A stretch of DNA of 21,578 nucleotides from Bacteroidaceae bacterium (lineage in GTDB: Bacteria > Bacteroidota > Bacteroidia > Bacteroidales > Bacteroidaceae): positions 1-21,578 of the forward strand of contig JALNVG010000018.1 in the NCBI GenBank assembly GCA_023227685.1. Reading direction: 5' to 3'. Both the position numbers and the translations under genes were made by a program. Positions 1-7,378 of the stretch are shown one piece after another (within the stretch, counting starts at the first letter, position 1; each line of letters opens with the position of its first letter). The notes under the pieces are model-generated. The model was not told where the DNA came from, searched no databases, and was given only the letters and a program-made list of their open reading frames with translations.

Positions 1-2
1 CA

Positions 3-2282
3 GCAATTGATCTCTCTATGATACACGAGGCTGTTGAATGGGCATGTAATGGATACGATAATGTTTCGGTCTCTGATATAGAAATCAATTCGCGTTTACA
101 GTTTTACGATAAGATAACAACTGCGGAGATACAAAAAATCATGATACGTTCAGCTGCTGATTTAATATCTGAGGATACTCCTGATTATCAATACGTTGCA
201 GCTCGGCTTTTGCTGATGAATTTGAGAAAATCTGTTTATAAGCAAGCGGACCCGATACCTTTTGAGTACTTGTTAAAAAATAATATTAACAATCGGATAT
301 ATGATAATATTATACTTGACAAGTATACCAATCAAGAAATAGTATTTTTTGGTAAGCAGATAGATTATAAAAGGGATTTTTTATTTACTTATGCGGGGTT
401 AAGTCAAATGGTTGACAAATATCTGTTGCAAGATAGAATTACCGGTGAGCCTTACGAAACCCCACAAGAAGCATATATGCTTATCGGAATGTATATGTTT
501 ATGAATTATCCGCGAGATTCGCGTAAGAAATATGTCTTTGAATTTTACGAGGCATTATCAACATTTAAAATCAGTTTACCTACACCGATAATGTCTGGAG
601 TGAGAACTCCAATGCGTCAATTCAGTTCGTGTTGTTTGATTGATGTAGGGGATTCTGTAGATTCAATTATCTTTTCAAATGCAGCTGTAGGCCTTTATAC
701 CGCCAAGAGAGCGGGAATAGGGTTGAATTTTGGGCGTATACGTGGTATAGATGCAAAGATAAGAAATGGAGAAGTTATACATACAGGATTAGTACCAATA
801 TTAAAAATGTATGAGGCTTCAACTAAAAGCTTTACCCAGAATTCTATAAGAGGAGGAGGATCAACATCTGCCTTGCCGTTTTTCCACTGGGAGATTGAAA
901 CATTTATTCGATTAAAAAACAATAAAGGTAATGCAGATAATCGTGTTCGCCGAATGGATTATTCAATAGCTTTAAACAAACTATTTCGCGATAGAGTTGC
1001 GAAGAATGAAGAAATCACTCTTTTTTCAGCTGAAGAGGTACATGATTTATACGATCTTTTTTACAGCAATGACAATGATGCTTTTAAAAAAAGATATGAA
1101 GAATTGGAACAAGACACACAGATACGCAGAAAAAAGATTAATGCCCGAGATTTATATGTTGCTATATTAAAAGAGCGCTATGAGACAGGTCGTATTTATA
1201 TTCTGAATTCCGATTATATAAATAAGCATAGTTCCTTTAAAGATCACATTTACATGAGTAACTTATGTCAGGAAATTACGCTTCCTACGTTTCCCATAGA
1301 AGATGTAACCAAAAGTGATGGAGAAATAGCCATGTGCATTTTGAGCAATATCAATTTAGGGAAAATTGATTCTATAGAAGAGTTGGATTCATTAACAGAA
1401 TTATTGGTCCGATTTTTAGACGAATTGATTGATTACCAAACATATTCTGTTCCTTCTGCCGAAAAATCAACGAAGAGTAGACGTAGTTTAGGGATCGGTG
1501 TTTCTGATGTATTTCATTTTCTTGCTAAAAATAATTTATGTTATGATTCTCTTCATGGTAGGATTAAGATACATGAATATATGGAAAGATTTCAATATGG
1601 ATTGTTAAAAGCGTCAAACAAAATTGCCAGAGAAAAAGGTCCTTGTACGTATTATAAACGCACTAAATACTCGGATAATATATTCTCAATTGATACGTAT
1701 GAAAAATCGGTTGATGAAATTGTGCCGAATATTTTACATTGTAATTGGGATCAATTACGCAAAGAAATAAAAAAGTACGGATTGCGTAATTCAGCACTGA
1801 GTGCAATACCACCTGCGGCATCAAGTTCTATGGTCTCAAATTCAACGGCTGGGGTAGATCCGGCAAGAAAACTTTTGATATCGAAAATAAGTAAGTACGG
1901 ACCATTAAAACAATTAGTACCCGAATTTGGAATGTATAAAAAAAATTATACGCTAGCTTGGGATATCAATAACGAGGAATATGTGAAGTTTATTGCTGTT
2001 TTTCAGAAATTTATAGATCAAAGCATTAGCACGAATTTTTATTATGATGCGAAAAAATATGAAGGGAATAAAGTTCCGATGCGAGATTTGATAAAAGATG
2101 AATTGACGGCATACAAATATGGGTTAAAAACTTTATATTACTTGAATAGTAATGATAATTCTGGAGATTTATCACAAAAAATGGCTCAAATGACGGAAAT
2201 ATCGACAATTGATTACAACAAAGGAATACGAGAAAACAATCAAATGGAAGATCCATGTGGCAGTGGTGCGTGTTCGATATGA
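3..2282 (+). CDS. nrdA: Class Ia ribonucleoside-diphosphate reductase alpha subunit NrdA (5' end cut by window)
   Basis: Large subunit of class Ia ribonucleotide reductase, which reduces ribonucleoside diphosphates to deoxy forms in the cytoplasm together with NrdB. The frame is open to the left edge. ATG 18 aligns inside the N-terminal ATP cone of E. coli NrdA, so about 20 residues lie outside the window. Counting from ATG 18, the residues corresponding to the E. coli active site are all present: Cys205 (E. coli C225), Asn415, Cys417 and Glu419 (N437/C439/E441), Cys440 (C462), the radical-transfer pair Tyr707-Tyr708, and the C-terminal redox pair Cys747 and Cys752 in CGSGACSI. The Cys417-Cys440 spacing of 23 equals that of E. 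coli. The N-terminal ATP cone is largely present, so allosteric dATP control is likely. nrdB follows 16 bp downstream. Similarity is to the E. coli-type subclass over the full length, with no inserted domain. Confidence 0.96.
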   Translation, partial: AIDLSMIHEAVEWACNGYDNVSVSDIEINSRLQFYDKITTAEIQKIMIRSAADLISEDTPDYQYVAARLLLMNLRKSVYKQADPIPFEYLLKNNINNRIYDNIILDKYTNQEIVFFGKQIDYKRDFLFTYAGLSQMVDKYLLQDRITGEPYETPQEAYMLIGMYMFMNYPRDSRKKYVFEFYEALSTFKISLPTPIMSGVRTPMRQFSSCCLIDVGDSVDSIIFSNAAVGLYTAKRAGIGLNFGRIRGIDAKIRNGEVIHTGLVPILKMYEASTKSFTQNSIRGGGSTSALPFFHWEIETFIRLKNNKGNADNRVRRMDYSIALNKLFRDRVAKNEEITLFSAEEVHDLYDLFYSNDNDAFKKRYEELEQDTQIRRKKINARDLYVAILKERYETGRIYILNSDYINKHSSFKDHIYMSNLCQEITLPTFPIEDVTKSDGEIAMCILSNINLGKIDSIEELDSLTELLVRFLDELIDYQTYSVPSAEKSTKSRRSLGIGVSDVFHFLAKNNLCYDSLHGRIKIHEYMERFQYGLLKASNKIAREKGPCTYYKRTKYSDNIFSIDTYEKSVDEIVPNILHCNWDQLRKEIKKYGLRNSALSAIPPAASSSMVSNSTAGVDPARKLLISKISKYGPLKQLVPEFGMYKKNYTLAWDINNEEYVKFIAVFQKFIDQSISTNFYYDAKKYEGNKVPMRDLIKDELTAYKYGLKTLYYLNSNDNSGDLSQKMAQMTEISTIDYNKGIRENNQMEDPCGSGACSI

Positions 2283-2298
2283 ATTAAATAATATTAAG

Positions 2299-3420
2299 AT
2301 GGAAAGACAAGATGTATACACAGGTTTATATAATGAGGATAGGATAGATTTTCTAAATGAAAAAATGTTTTTCGGGAAAGGACGTAATGTACAACGGTAT
2401 GATGTTCAGAAATATCCTTTTTACGAGAAATTGTCACAGAGAATGCTTAGCTTTTTTTGGCGGCCGGAGGAAGTTTCATTAATAAAAGATATAAATGATT
2501 TTAATTCTTTGAGTGATCAGGAAAAATTTATTTTTACCGAGAATTTAAAATATCAGATATTATTAGACAGCATACAAGGTAGATCTCCCTTTCTAACGTT
2601 CGGCCAAGTAACTACTTTGCCTGAAGTGGAAGAAGCAATTATTATCTGGGATTTCTTTGAAACAATACACTCTATTAGTTATTCATATATTATTAAGAAT
2701 GTATATTCGGATCCAGAATCTATTTTTAATGACATTATGGTCAACAAAATGATTATGGAAAGAGCTAAATCTGTAACTGAAAAATATAATGAATTTTATC
2801 GTTACATGTTGCAGTATCAAGCAGAAAAGTTGGGAATGAAAGGTAAAACAGACATAAGTTTTGATGAATTAAAAAAACGACTTTATCTAGCGTTGGTATC
2901 GGTGAATATCCTTGAGGGTGTGCGTTTTTATGTCTCTTTTGCTTGCTCTTTTGCATTTGCAGAAAATAAAAGGATGGAGGGGAATGCAAAAATCATTAAA
3001 TTTATTGCTCGCGATGAAAATGAACATTTAGCGATTACGCAAAAAATGATTCATGACTTAAAAAATAATTCTGCTGAAGGTTTTACTGAAATTATAGGGA
3101 AATTAGATGATGAGGTCTATGCTCTTTATAGTGATGCGGCTTCTCAAGAAATGAGATGGGCTGAATATTTATTTGAGAAAGGTTCAATTATTGGATTGAA
3201 TGCTAAATTGTTGACTAAATACATGAAATATCTGACTGATAAACGATTAAGGGGTATTGGATTACAACCGATGTTTAATGAGAAAAACAATCCGTTATCT
3301 TGGATGGAACGATGGCTAAAAAATGATTCGGTAGAGGTCTTGCCGCAAGAAACAGAGATTACTTCATATTTGGTTGGAGGAATTGATATGGCCGTAAATG
3401 ATGACGATTTTAAGTTATGA
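2299..3420 (+). CDS. nrdB: Class Ia ribonucleoside-diphosphate reductase beta subunit NrdB
   Basis: Small, radical-generating subunit of class Ia ribonucleotide reductase. From ATG 2299 the protein is 373 residues (E. coli NrdB 376). All six metal ligands and the radical tyrosine of the E. coli enzyme can be located: Asp90, Glu121, His124, Tyr128, Glu206, Glu240 and His243, so a tyrosyl-radical dimetal cofactor is expected. The C-terminal tail that docks on NrdA is also present, including Tyr357 (E. coli Y356) in SYLVGGID. The frame is open upstream to a TTG at 2209 inside nrdA. I prefer ATG 2299 because it gives the family length and the upstream residues match nothing in NrdB. The nrdA stop lies 16 bp before it, so the two are co-transcribed. 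No ATP cone is fused to the N-terminus, unlike some other Bacteroidota NrdB proteins. Confidence 0.96.
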   Translation: MERQDVYTGLYNEDRIDFLNEKMFFGKGRNVQRYDVQKYPFYEKLSQRMLSFFWRPEEVSLIKDINDFNSLSDQEKFIFTENLKYQILLDSIQGRSPFLTFGQVTTLPEVEEAIIIWDFFETIHSISYSYIIKNVYSDPESIFNDIMVNKMIMERAKSVTEKYNEFYRYMLQYQAEKLGMKGKTDISFDELKKRLYLALVSVNILEGVRFYVSFACSFAFAENKRMEGNAKIIKFIARDENEHLAITQKMIHDLKNNSAEGFTEIIGKLDDEVYALYSDAASQEMRWAEYLFEKGSIIGLNAKLLTKYMKYLTDKRLRGIGLQPMFNEKNNPLSWMERWLKNDSVEVLPQETEITSYLVGGIDMAVNDDDFKL

Positions 3421-3464
3421 GATATTTTTTTGATCATAAAATTTTTATTCTATTTTTAGTGTGA

Positions 3465-3481
3465 TTTATCAAATAGATAAA
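3465..3481 (+). repeat. Short inverted repeat after nrdB, weak terminator or operator
   Basis: TTTATC (3465-3470) and GATAAA (3476-3481) form a 6-bp dyad with a 5-base spacer, followed at 3483-3487 by a T run. It lies between the nrdB stop and the kduI promoter. An AT-only stem this short is a poor terminator, so an operator is equally possible. The dyad is seen directly; the function is a guess. Confidence 0.25.
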
Positions 3482-3522
3482 ATTTTTGTGCTAATTTATA
3501 AGGTTTACCCATTTACTTTTAT

Positions 3523-3530
3523 TATTTTTG
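3523..3530 (+). promoter_or_regulatory. Bacteroidetes -7 promoter element upstream of kduI
   Basis: TATTTTTG is an exact match to the Bacteroidetes sigma-ABfr -7 consensus TAnnTTTG. No TTTG is found at the usual 19-21 base distance upstream, so the -33 half is weak. Transcription would begin around 3537-3540, giving a leader of about 45 bases before the kduI ATG at 3585. It probably drives kduI-kduD-DUF4861 separately from nrdAB. Confidence 0.5.
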
Positions 3531-3584
3531 CGTTGTGTACGTAAACGATATGTAAAAACAAAATATTTAAATTAAAAATATAGT

Positions 3585-4427
3585 ATGAAAACTAATTATG
3601 AGATTCGTTATGCGGCTCATCCTGATGATGCTAAGGGCTATGATACGAAAAGAATTCGCCAGGACTTTTTAATTGAAAAGGTTTTTTTAGCTAATGAAGT
3701 TAATATGGTGTATTCTATGTATGATCGTATGCTTGTTGGTGGTGCAATGCCTGTGGGTGAGAAGCTGAAACTTGAGGCTATTGACCCGCTGAAGGCTCCT
3801 TATTTCTTATCTCGTCGCGAAATAGGAATCTTTAATGTAGGTGGTTCAGGTGTCGTAAAGGTAGGTAATAATTCTTTCAAACTTAATTATAAAGAAGCTC
3901 TTTATCTTGGTTCTGGAGACCGTGAGGTTACTTTTGAAAGTATAGATCCAGTTCATCCTGCTAAATTTTACTTTAATTCTGTGACTGCTCATCGCAATTA
4001 CCCTGATAAGAAAGTGACAAAAGCAGATGCAGTAGTTGCAGAAATGGGTACACTCGAGGATTCTAATCATAGAAATATTAATAAGATGCTCGTTAGTCAG
4101 GTGCTTCCTACTTGCCAGTTGCAAATGGGAATGACTGAATTGGCACCAGGAAGCGTATGGAATACTATGCCTGCTCATGTTCACAGCCGTCGTATGGAGG
4201 CCTATTTCTACTTTGAGGTGCCAGAAGAGCAAGCTATCTGTCATTTCATGGGTCAGATTGATGAGACTCGTCATATCTGGATGAAAGGTGATCAGGCAGT
4301 TCTTTCTCCTCAATGGTCAATTCATTCTGCCGCAGGAACGCACAATTATACATTCATTTGGGGTATGGGTGGTGAAAATCTTGATTATGGAGATCAGGAT
4401 TTTTCGCCAATTACTGATTTGAGATAG
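3585..4427 (+). CDS. kduI: 4-deoxy-L-threo-5-hexosulose-uronate ketol-isomerase KduI
   Basis: KduI isomerises 5-keto-4-deoxyuronate, the open form of the unsaturated uronate released from pectin or glycosaminoglycan oligosaccharides, to 2,5-diketo-3-deoxygluconate in the cytoplasm. At 280 residues it has the family length (E. coli 278) and fits a cupin-fold zinc enzyme. The zinc ligands are in place: His198, His200 and Glu205 in HVHSRRME, and His247 in SIHSAAG, each two residues after the E. coli numbering. The N-terminal part (FLIEKVFLANEVNMVYS, YDRMLVGGAMPV) also matches the family. kduD, the next enzyme of the pathway, follows after 57 bp. A -7 promoter element lies upstream. The following kdgK/kdgA steps are not encoded in this window. 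Confidence 0.96.
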   Translation: MKTNYEIRYAAHPDDAKGYDTKRIRQDFLIEKVFLANEVNMVYSMYDRMLVGGAMPVGEKLKLEAIDPLKAPYFLSRREIGIFNVGGSGVVKVGNNSFKLNYKEALYLGSGDREVTFESIDPVHPAKFYFNSVTAHRNYPDKKVTKADAVVAEMGTLEDSNHRNINKMLVSQVLPTCQLQMGMTELAPGSVWNTMPAHVHSRRMEAYFYFEVPEEQAICHFMGQIDETRHIWMKGDQAVLSPQWSIHSAAGTHNYTFIWGMGGENLDYGDQDFSPITDLR

Positions 4428-4484
4428 TTAGTATGTTCTTATGAATAATACTAATAAAAATAATTTTTAATACAAATTAAAATC

Positions 4485-5279
4485 ATGGTAAATTTTTCAT
4501 TAGAAGGTAAGGTTGCGCTTGTTACAGGTGCTTCTTACGGCATAGGTTTTGCTTTAGCAACTGCTTTTTCTCAGGCTGGAGCAAAGATTGTCTTTAACGA
4601 TATTAAACAAGAATTAGTTGATAAGGGCTTGGCTGCCTATAAGGCTGAAGGCATTGAAGCTCGTGGCTATGTATGTGATGTAACCAAAGAAGAGCAGGTT
4701 AAAGCCATGGTAGCGAATATTGAAAAGGAAATAGGAGTTATTGATATTTTAGTAAATAATGCTGGTATTATTAAGCGTATTCCTATGTGTGATATGACTC
4801 CGGAACAGTTCCGTCAAGTTATTGATGTTGATTTGAATGCTCCGTTTATAGTATCTAAGGCTGTTATTCCGTCAATGATAAAGAAAGGCCACGGAAAGAT
4901 TATTAATATTTGCTCAATGATGAGTGAATTGGGTAGAGAAACAGTTTCTGCGTATGCTGCAGCAAAAGGTGGACTAAAAATGTTAACTCGTAATATTGCT
5001 TCTGAATATGGAGAATTTAATATTCAATGTAATGGCATAGGACCGGGTTATATCGCCACTCCTCAAACAGCTCCTTTGCGCGAACGTCAGGCGGATGGAA
5101 GTCGTCATCCATTTGATTCTTTTATTGTCTCCAAGACTCCTGCTGCTCGTTGGGGTACAACAGAGGACTTGAAAGGGCCGGCAGTTTTCTTAGCTTCTGA
5201 GGCTTCTAATTTTGTGAATGGACATGTCTTATATGTTGACGGTGGTATTCTTGCTTATATTGGTAAACAACCAAAATAA
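4485..5279 (+). CDS. kduD: 2-dehydro-3-deoxy-D-gluconate 5-dehydrogenase KduD (SDR family)
   Basis: Short-chain dehydrogenase that reduces 2,5-diketo-3-deoxygluconate to 2-keto-3-deoxygluconate with NAD(P)H, directly after KduI. The Rossmann motif TGASYGIG is at residues 14-21 and NNAG at 91-94. The catalytic set is Ser144, Tyr157 and Lys161, with the normal 13- and 4-residue spacing. It has 264 residues against about 253 for enterobacterial KduD. The extra length is a loop near residues 198-215 (RERQADGSRHPFDSF) before the conserved ARWG; I associate this loop with Bacteroidota members often labelled gluconate 5-dehydrogenase. That enzyme is the main alternative from sequence alone, but adjacency to kduI argues for KduD. 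Confidence 0.9.
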   Translation: MVNFSLEGKVALVTGASYGIGFALATAFSQAGAKIVFNDIKQELVDKGLAAYKAEGIEARGYVCDVTKEEQVKAMVANIEKEIGVIDILVNNAGIIKRIPMCDMTPEQFRQVIDVDLNAPFIVSKAVIPSMIKKGHGKIINICSMMSELGRETVSAYAAAKGGLKMLTRNIASEYGEFNIQCNGIGPGYIATPQTAPLRERQADGSRHPFDSFIVSKTPAARWGTTEDLKGPAVFLASEASNFVNGHVLYVDGGILAYIGKQPK

Positions 5280-5409
5280 ATAGATAAATGTTTTTTTTTC
5301 AATGTGTCGGTAAGGTTTGTCTTTGTTTTTTGTTTCGTATTATCGAAGTAGGAATAGTGTTTAACCTGATGGCACATTGTTTTTAGGTCTTTTTTAATAG
5401 ATTTAGAAA

Positions 5410-6654
5410 ATGAAGAAATTATTTGCTTTTTTCTTAGGTGCAATATTATTGACAGCATGTGCAAATGCTGATAAAACGGTGTTTGTTGTCGTTAGAAATA
5501 ATATTTCTCTTGATCGTTCAAACGAGCTTATTGAAGTTGATATGGCAACAGTAGCACAGCGTTTGAATATGTCAGACACGGCACAAATAATAGTACTCAA
5601 TCCTGATGATCAGCAAGTTCCTTATCAAATTACCAATGATAATAAGGTCCTTTTCCCTGCTACGGTTTCAGCAAACAAGTCTATAGTATATAGAATAGAG
5701 ATTGGAACACCTGAAGCTTTTGGCGTTAAAGCTTGTGGTAAATGTTATCCTGAAAGAGTGGATGATGTGGCGTGGGAGAATGATTTAATAGCTTTTCGTA
5801 CATATGGACCTGCACTTCAGGCGAGTGGCGAGAAGGCCTATGGATTTGATGTTTGGGTGAAGCGTGGCACGACAGATCCTGTTGTAGAGGATAGGTATAA
5901 GAAGGAACTTAATCCTGAGGTTCAGACCAAACTCCTTGAATTAAAGAAAAAAGATCCTAAGGCTGCAGATGCTTTTCTCAAGTCAATTTCTTATCATTAT
6001 GATCATGGTAATGGACTGGATTGCTATAAGGTTGGTCCCACTTTAGGTGCTTGTACTCCTGCTTTGATGCGTGGCGATAGTATTATTTATCCGTATTGTT
6101 ATCGTACTCAGGAAATTCTTGATAACGGGCCTCTGCGTTTTACTGTTAAACTTGTTTATAATCCGGTTTTAATCAATGGAGATTCGATTGTTGAAACTCG
6201 CATTATTTATTTGGATGCAGGTACTCATTTAAATAAGATGACGGTGAGTTATCTTAATTTAAAAAATCCTATGCTGATGGCTGTCGGTATTGTTCTTCAT
6301 GATGAAAAAATTGATGCGAATATTAATGCCAATAATGATTATATTTCATATTCTGATCCTACAGATCGTCCGAACGATGGTTATGGAAAGATTTTTGTTG
6401 GTGCTGTATTCCCTGATTCGGTAGAGGGGTCTAAACCTGTATTTTATCCCAGTACGGAAATTGATAAAATGCATGATGGTACTTTTGGGCATGTATTGGC
6501 TTCTAAGAAATATATGCCCAATACTAGTTTTACCTATTATTGGGGTGCTGCTTGGAGTAAGGCTGATATAAAGACTTTTGACGAATGGAATGCCTATCTA
6601 AAACAATCCGTTAAAAAATTACGTGCTCCACTGCAGGTTAGTATACAAGAATAA
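5410..6654 (+). CDS. DUF4861 family lipoprotein
   Basis: A 414-residue envelope protein with a lipoprotein signal: basic start, hydrophobic stretch and lipobox LLTAC with Cys17 as the lipidated residue. No acidic surface-export signal follows the Cys, so periplasmic placement is more likely than the cell surface. The body resembles DUF4861 (recalled family, not searched). Conserved-looking blocks are RVDDVAWENDLIAFRTYGP (about 116-134), GFDVWVKR (145-152), YHYDHGNGLDCYKVGPTLGA (195-214) and TYYWGAAWSKADIKTFDEW (375-393). There is a CGKC pair at 109-112. The biochemical function is unknown to me. The family sits near kduI/kduD and uronate-degrading enzymes in Bacteroidota, so a role with unsaturated uronates or their oligosaccharides is inferred. 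It is 130 bp from kduD, and a strong terminator follows. Confidence 0.72.
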   Translation: MKKLFAFFLGAILLTACANADKTVFVVVRNNISLDRSNELIEVDMATVAQRLNMSDTAQIIVLNPDDQQVPYQITNDNKVLFPATVSANKSIVYRIEIGTPEAFGVKACGKCYPERVDDVAWENDLIAFRTYGPALQASGEKAYGFDVWVKRGTTDPVVEDRYKKELNPEVQTKLLELKKKDPKAADAFLKSISYHYDHGNGLDCYKVGPTLGACTPALMRGDSIIYPYCYRTQEILDNGPLRFTVKLVYNPVLINGDSIVETRIIYLDAGTHLNKMTVSYLNLKNPMLMAVGIVLHDEKIDANINANNDYISYSDPTDRPNDGYGKIFVGAVFPDSVEGSKPVFYPSTEIDKMHDGTFGHVLASKKYMPNTSFTYYWGAAWSKADIKTFDEWNAYLKQSVKKLRAPLQVSIQE

Positions 6655-6709
6655 TAGCTTTGAGGTTTAAAGTTATATGCTTTTGTCTATTGCTTATTAG
6701 ATCTATAGA

Positions 6710-6743
6710 AATCCCCGATTTATAATTAAATTCGGGGATTTTC
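6710..6743. terminator. Shared intrinsic terminator between convergent operons
   Basis: AATCCCCGA (6710-6718) pairs perfectly with TCGGGGATT (6732-6740), a 9-bp stem with five G-C pairs and an AT loop of 13 bases. The rightward strand continues TTTTC. It lies midway between the DUF4861 stop (6654) and the deacetylase stop (6761), so it can end transcription from both sides. On the leftward strand the following bases are TTCTATAG, a weaker U tract. Confidence 0.8.
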
Positions 6744-6760
6744 ATGTTTATCGGTTGTTA

Positions 6761-7375
6761 TCATAAAGTTTTGAATTCGTATCCTTGTGCTTTTAAATAT
6801 TCGATAGAGCGAGGTAGTGCATAAGGTAAATTACCGTTTTCCCAGGATTTTAATGAATCGTGAAAGGTGATAATAGAACCATTACGCACATATTGCTTTA
6901 CGTTATTAAAGACTTGATCCGGTCGCATTCTTTTGCTGTAATCTCTAGTTACTAGGTCCCACATAATAATATGAAAATGATTCCGTAGCGTGTAATATTG
7001 TCTAAACCCCATGTGCCCGTGTGGTGGGCGGAAAAGATTTGTTTTTAAAAGTTTGTCGGCCTTGTTGGTGTTTTCTAAGTAATCGGAATTCGAATATTCA
7101 AATCCTTTAATATGATTGTAGGTGTGGTTACCCAATCGATGTCCTGCATCTACGACCATTTTAAATGTTTCGGGATATTTGTGTACATTATCGCCAACCA
7201 TAAAGAAAGTAGCTTTGATATTATTCTTCTTTAAAAGATCTATTACCCACGGTGTTACTTCAGGAATTGGGCCGTCGTCAAAAGTCAAGTATATGGCCTT
7301 CTCGTTGGGATCCATTCGGAAAGTTGCTTGTGGATATAGTGCTCGGAAGAAACACGGCGGTTGTTCTATAAACAT
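6761..7375 (-). CDS. Polysaccharide deacetylase (NodB homology domain, CE4)
   Basis: A 204-residue protein that is almost entirely a NodB-type domain, which removes N- or O-acetyl groups from polysaccharides using a divalent metal. All five motifs are visible: TFDDGP (31-36, catalytic base and metal Asp), HTYNH (84-88, metal His), RPPHG (116-120), WDLVTRD (139-145) and ITFHDS (169-174, with His172). No signal peptide or membrane segment is evident, so the protein may act in the cytoplasm or at the inner face of the membrane. That is unusual for an extracellular-polymer deacetylase. Only 3 bp separate its ATG from the DUF2723 stop, so it is translated from the same message. The substrate is unknown. 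Confidence 0.9.
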   Translation of the reverse strand: MFIEQPPCFFRALYPQATFRMDPNEKAIYLTFDDGPIPEVTPWVIDLLKKNNIKATFFMVGDNVHKYPETFKMVVDAGHRLGNHTYNHIKGFEYSNSDYLENTNKADKLLKTNLFRPPHGHMGFRQYYTLRNHFHIIMWDLVTRDYSKRMRPDQVFNNVKQYVRNGSIITFHDSLKSWENGNLPYALPRSIEYLKAQGYEFKTL

Positions 7376-7378
7376 TCT

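Noticed and set aside
2209..2298. Upstream extension of nrdB beginning at a TTG inside nrdA
   Set aside because: It would add 30 residues with no NrdB similarity, while ATG 2299 gives the family length and start.
3846..4313. 155-codon open frame on the minus strand inside kduI
   Set aside because: It lies wholly antisense to a gene with all its catalytic residues, and its translation looks like no protein I know.
5300..5379. CAATGTG ... CACATTG inverted repeat between kduD and the DUF4861 gene
   Set aside because: The 7-bp arms are about 66 bases apart in AT-rich sequence; likely chance, and no T tract follows.
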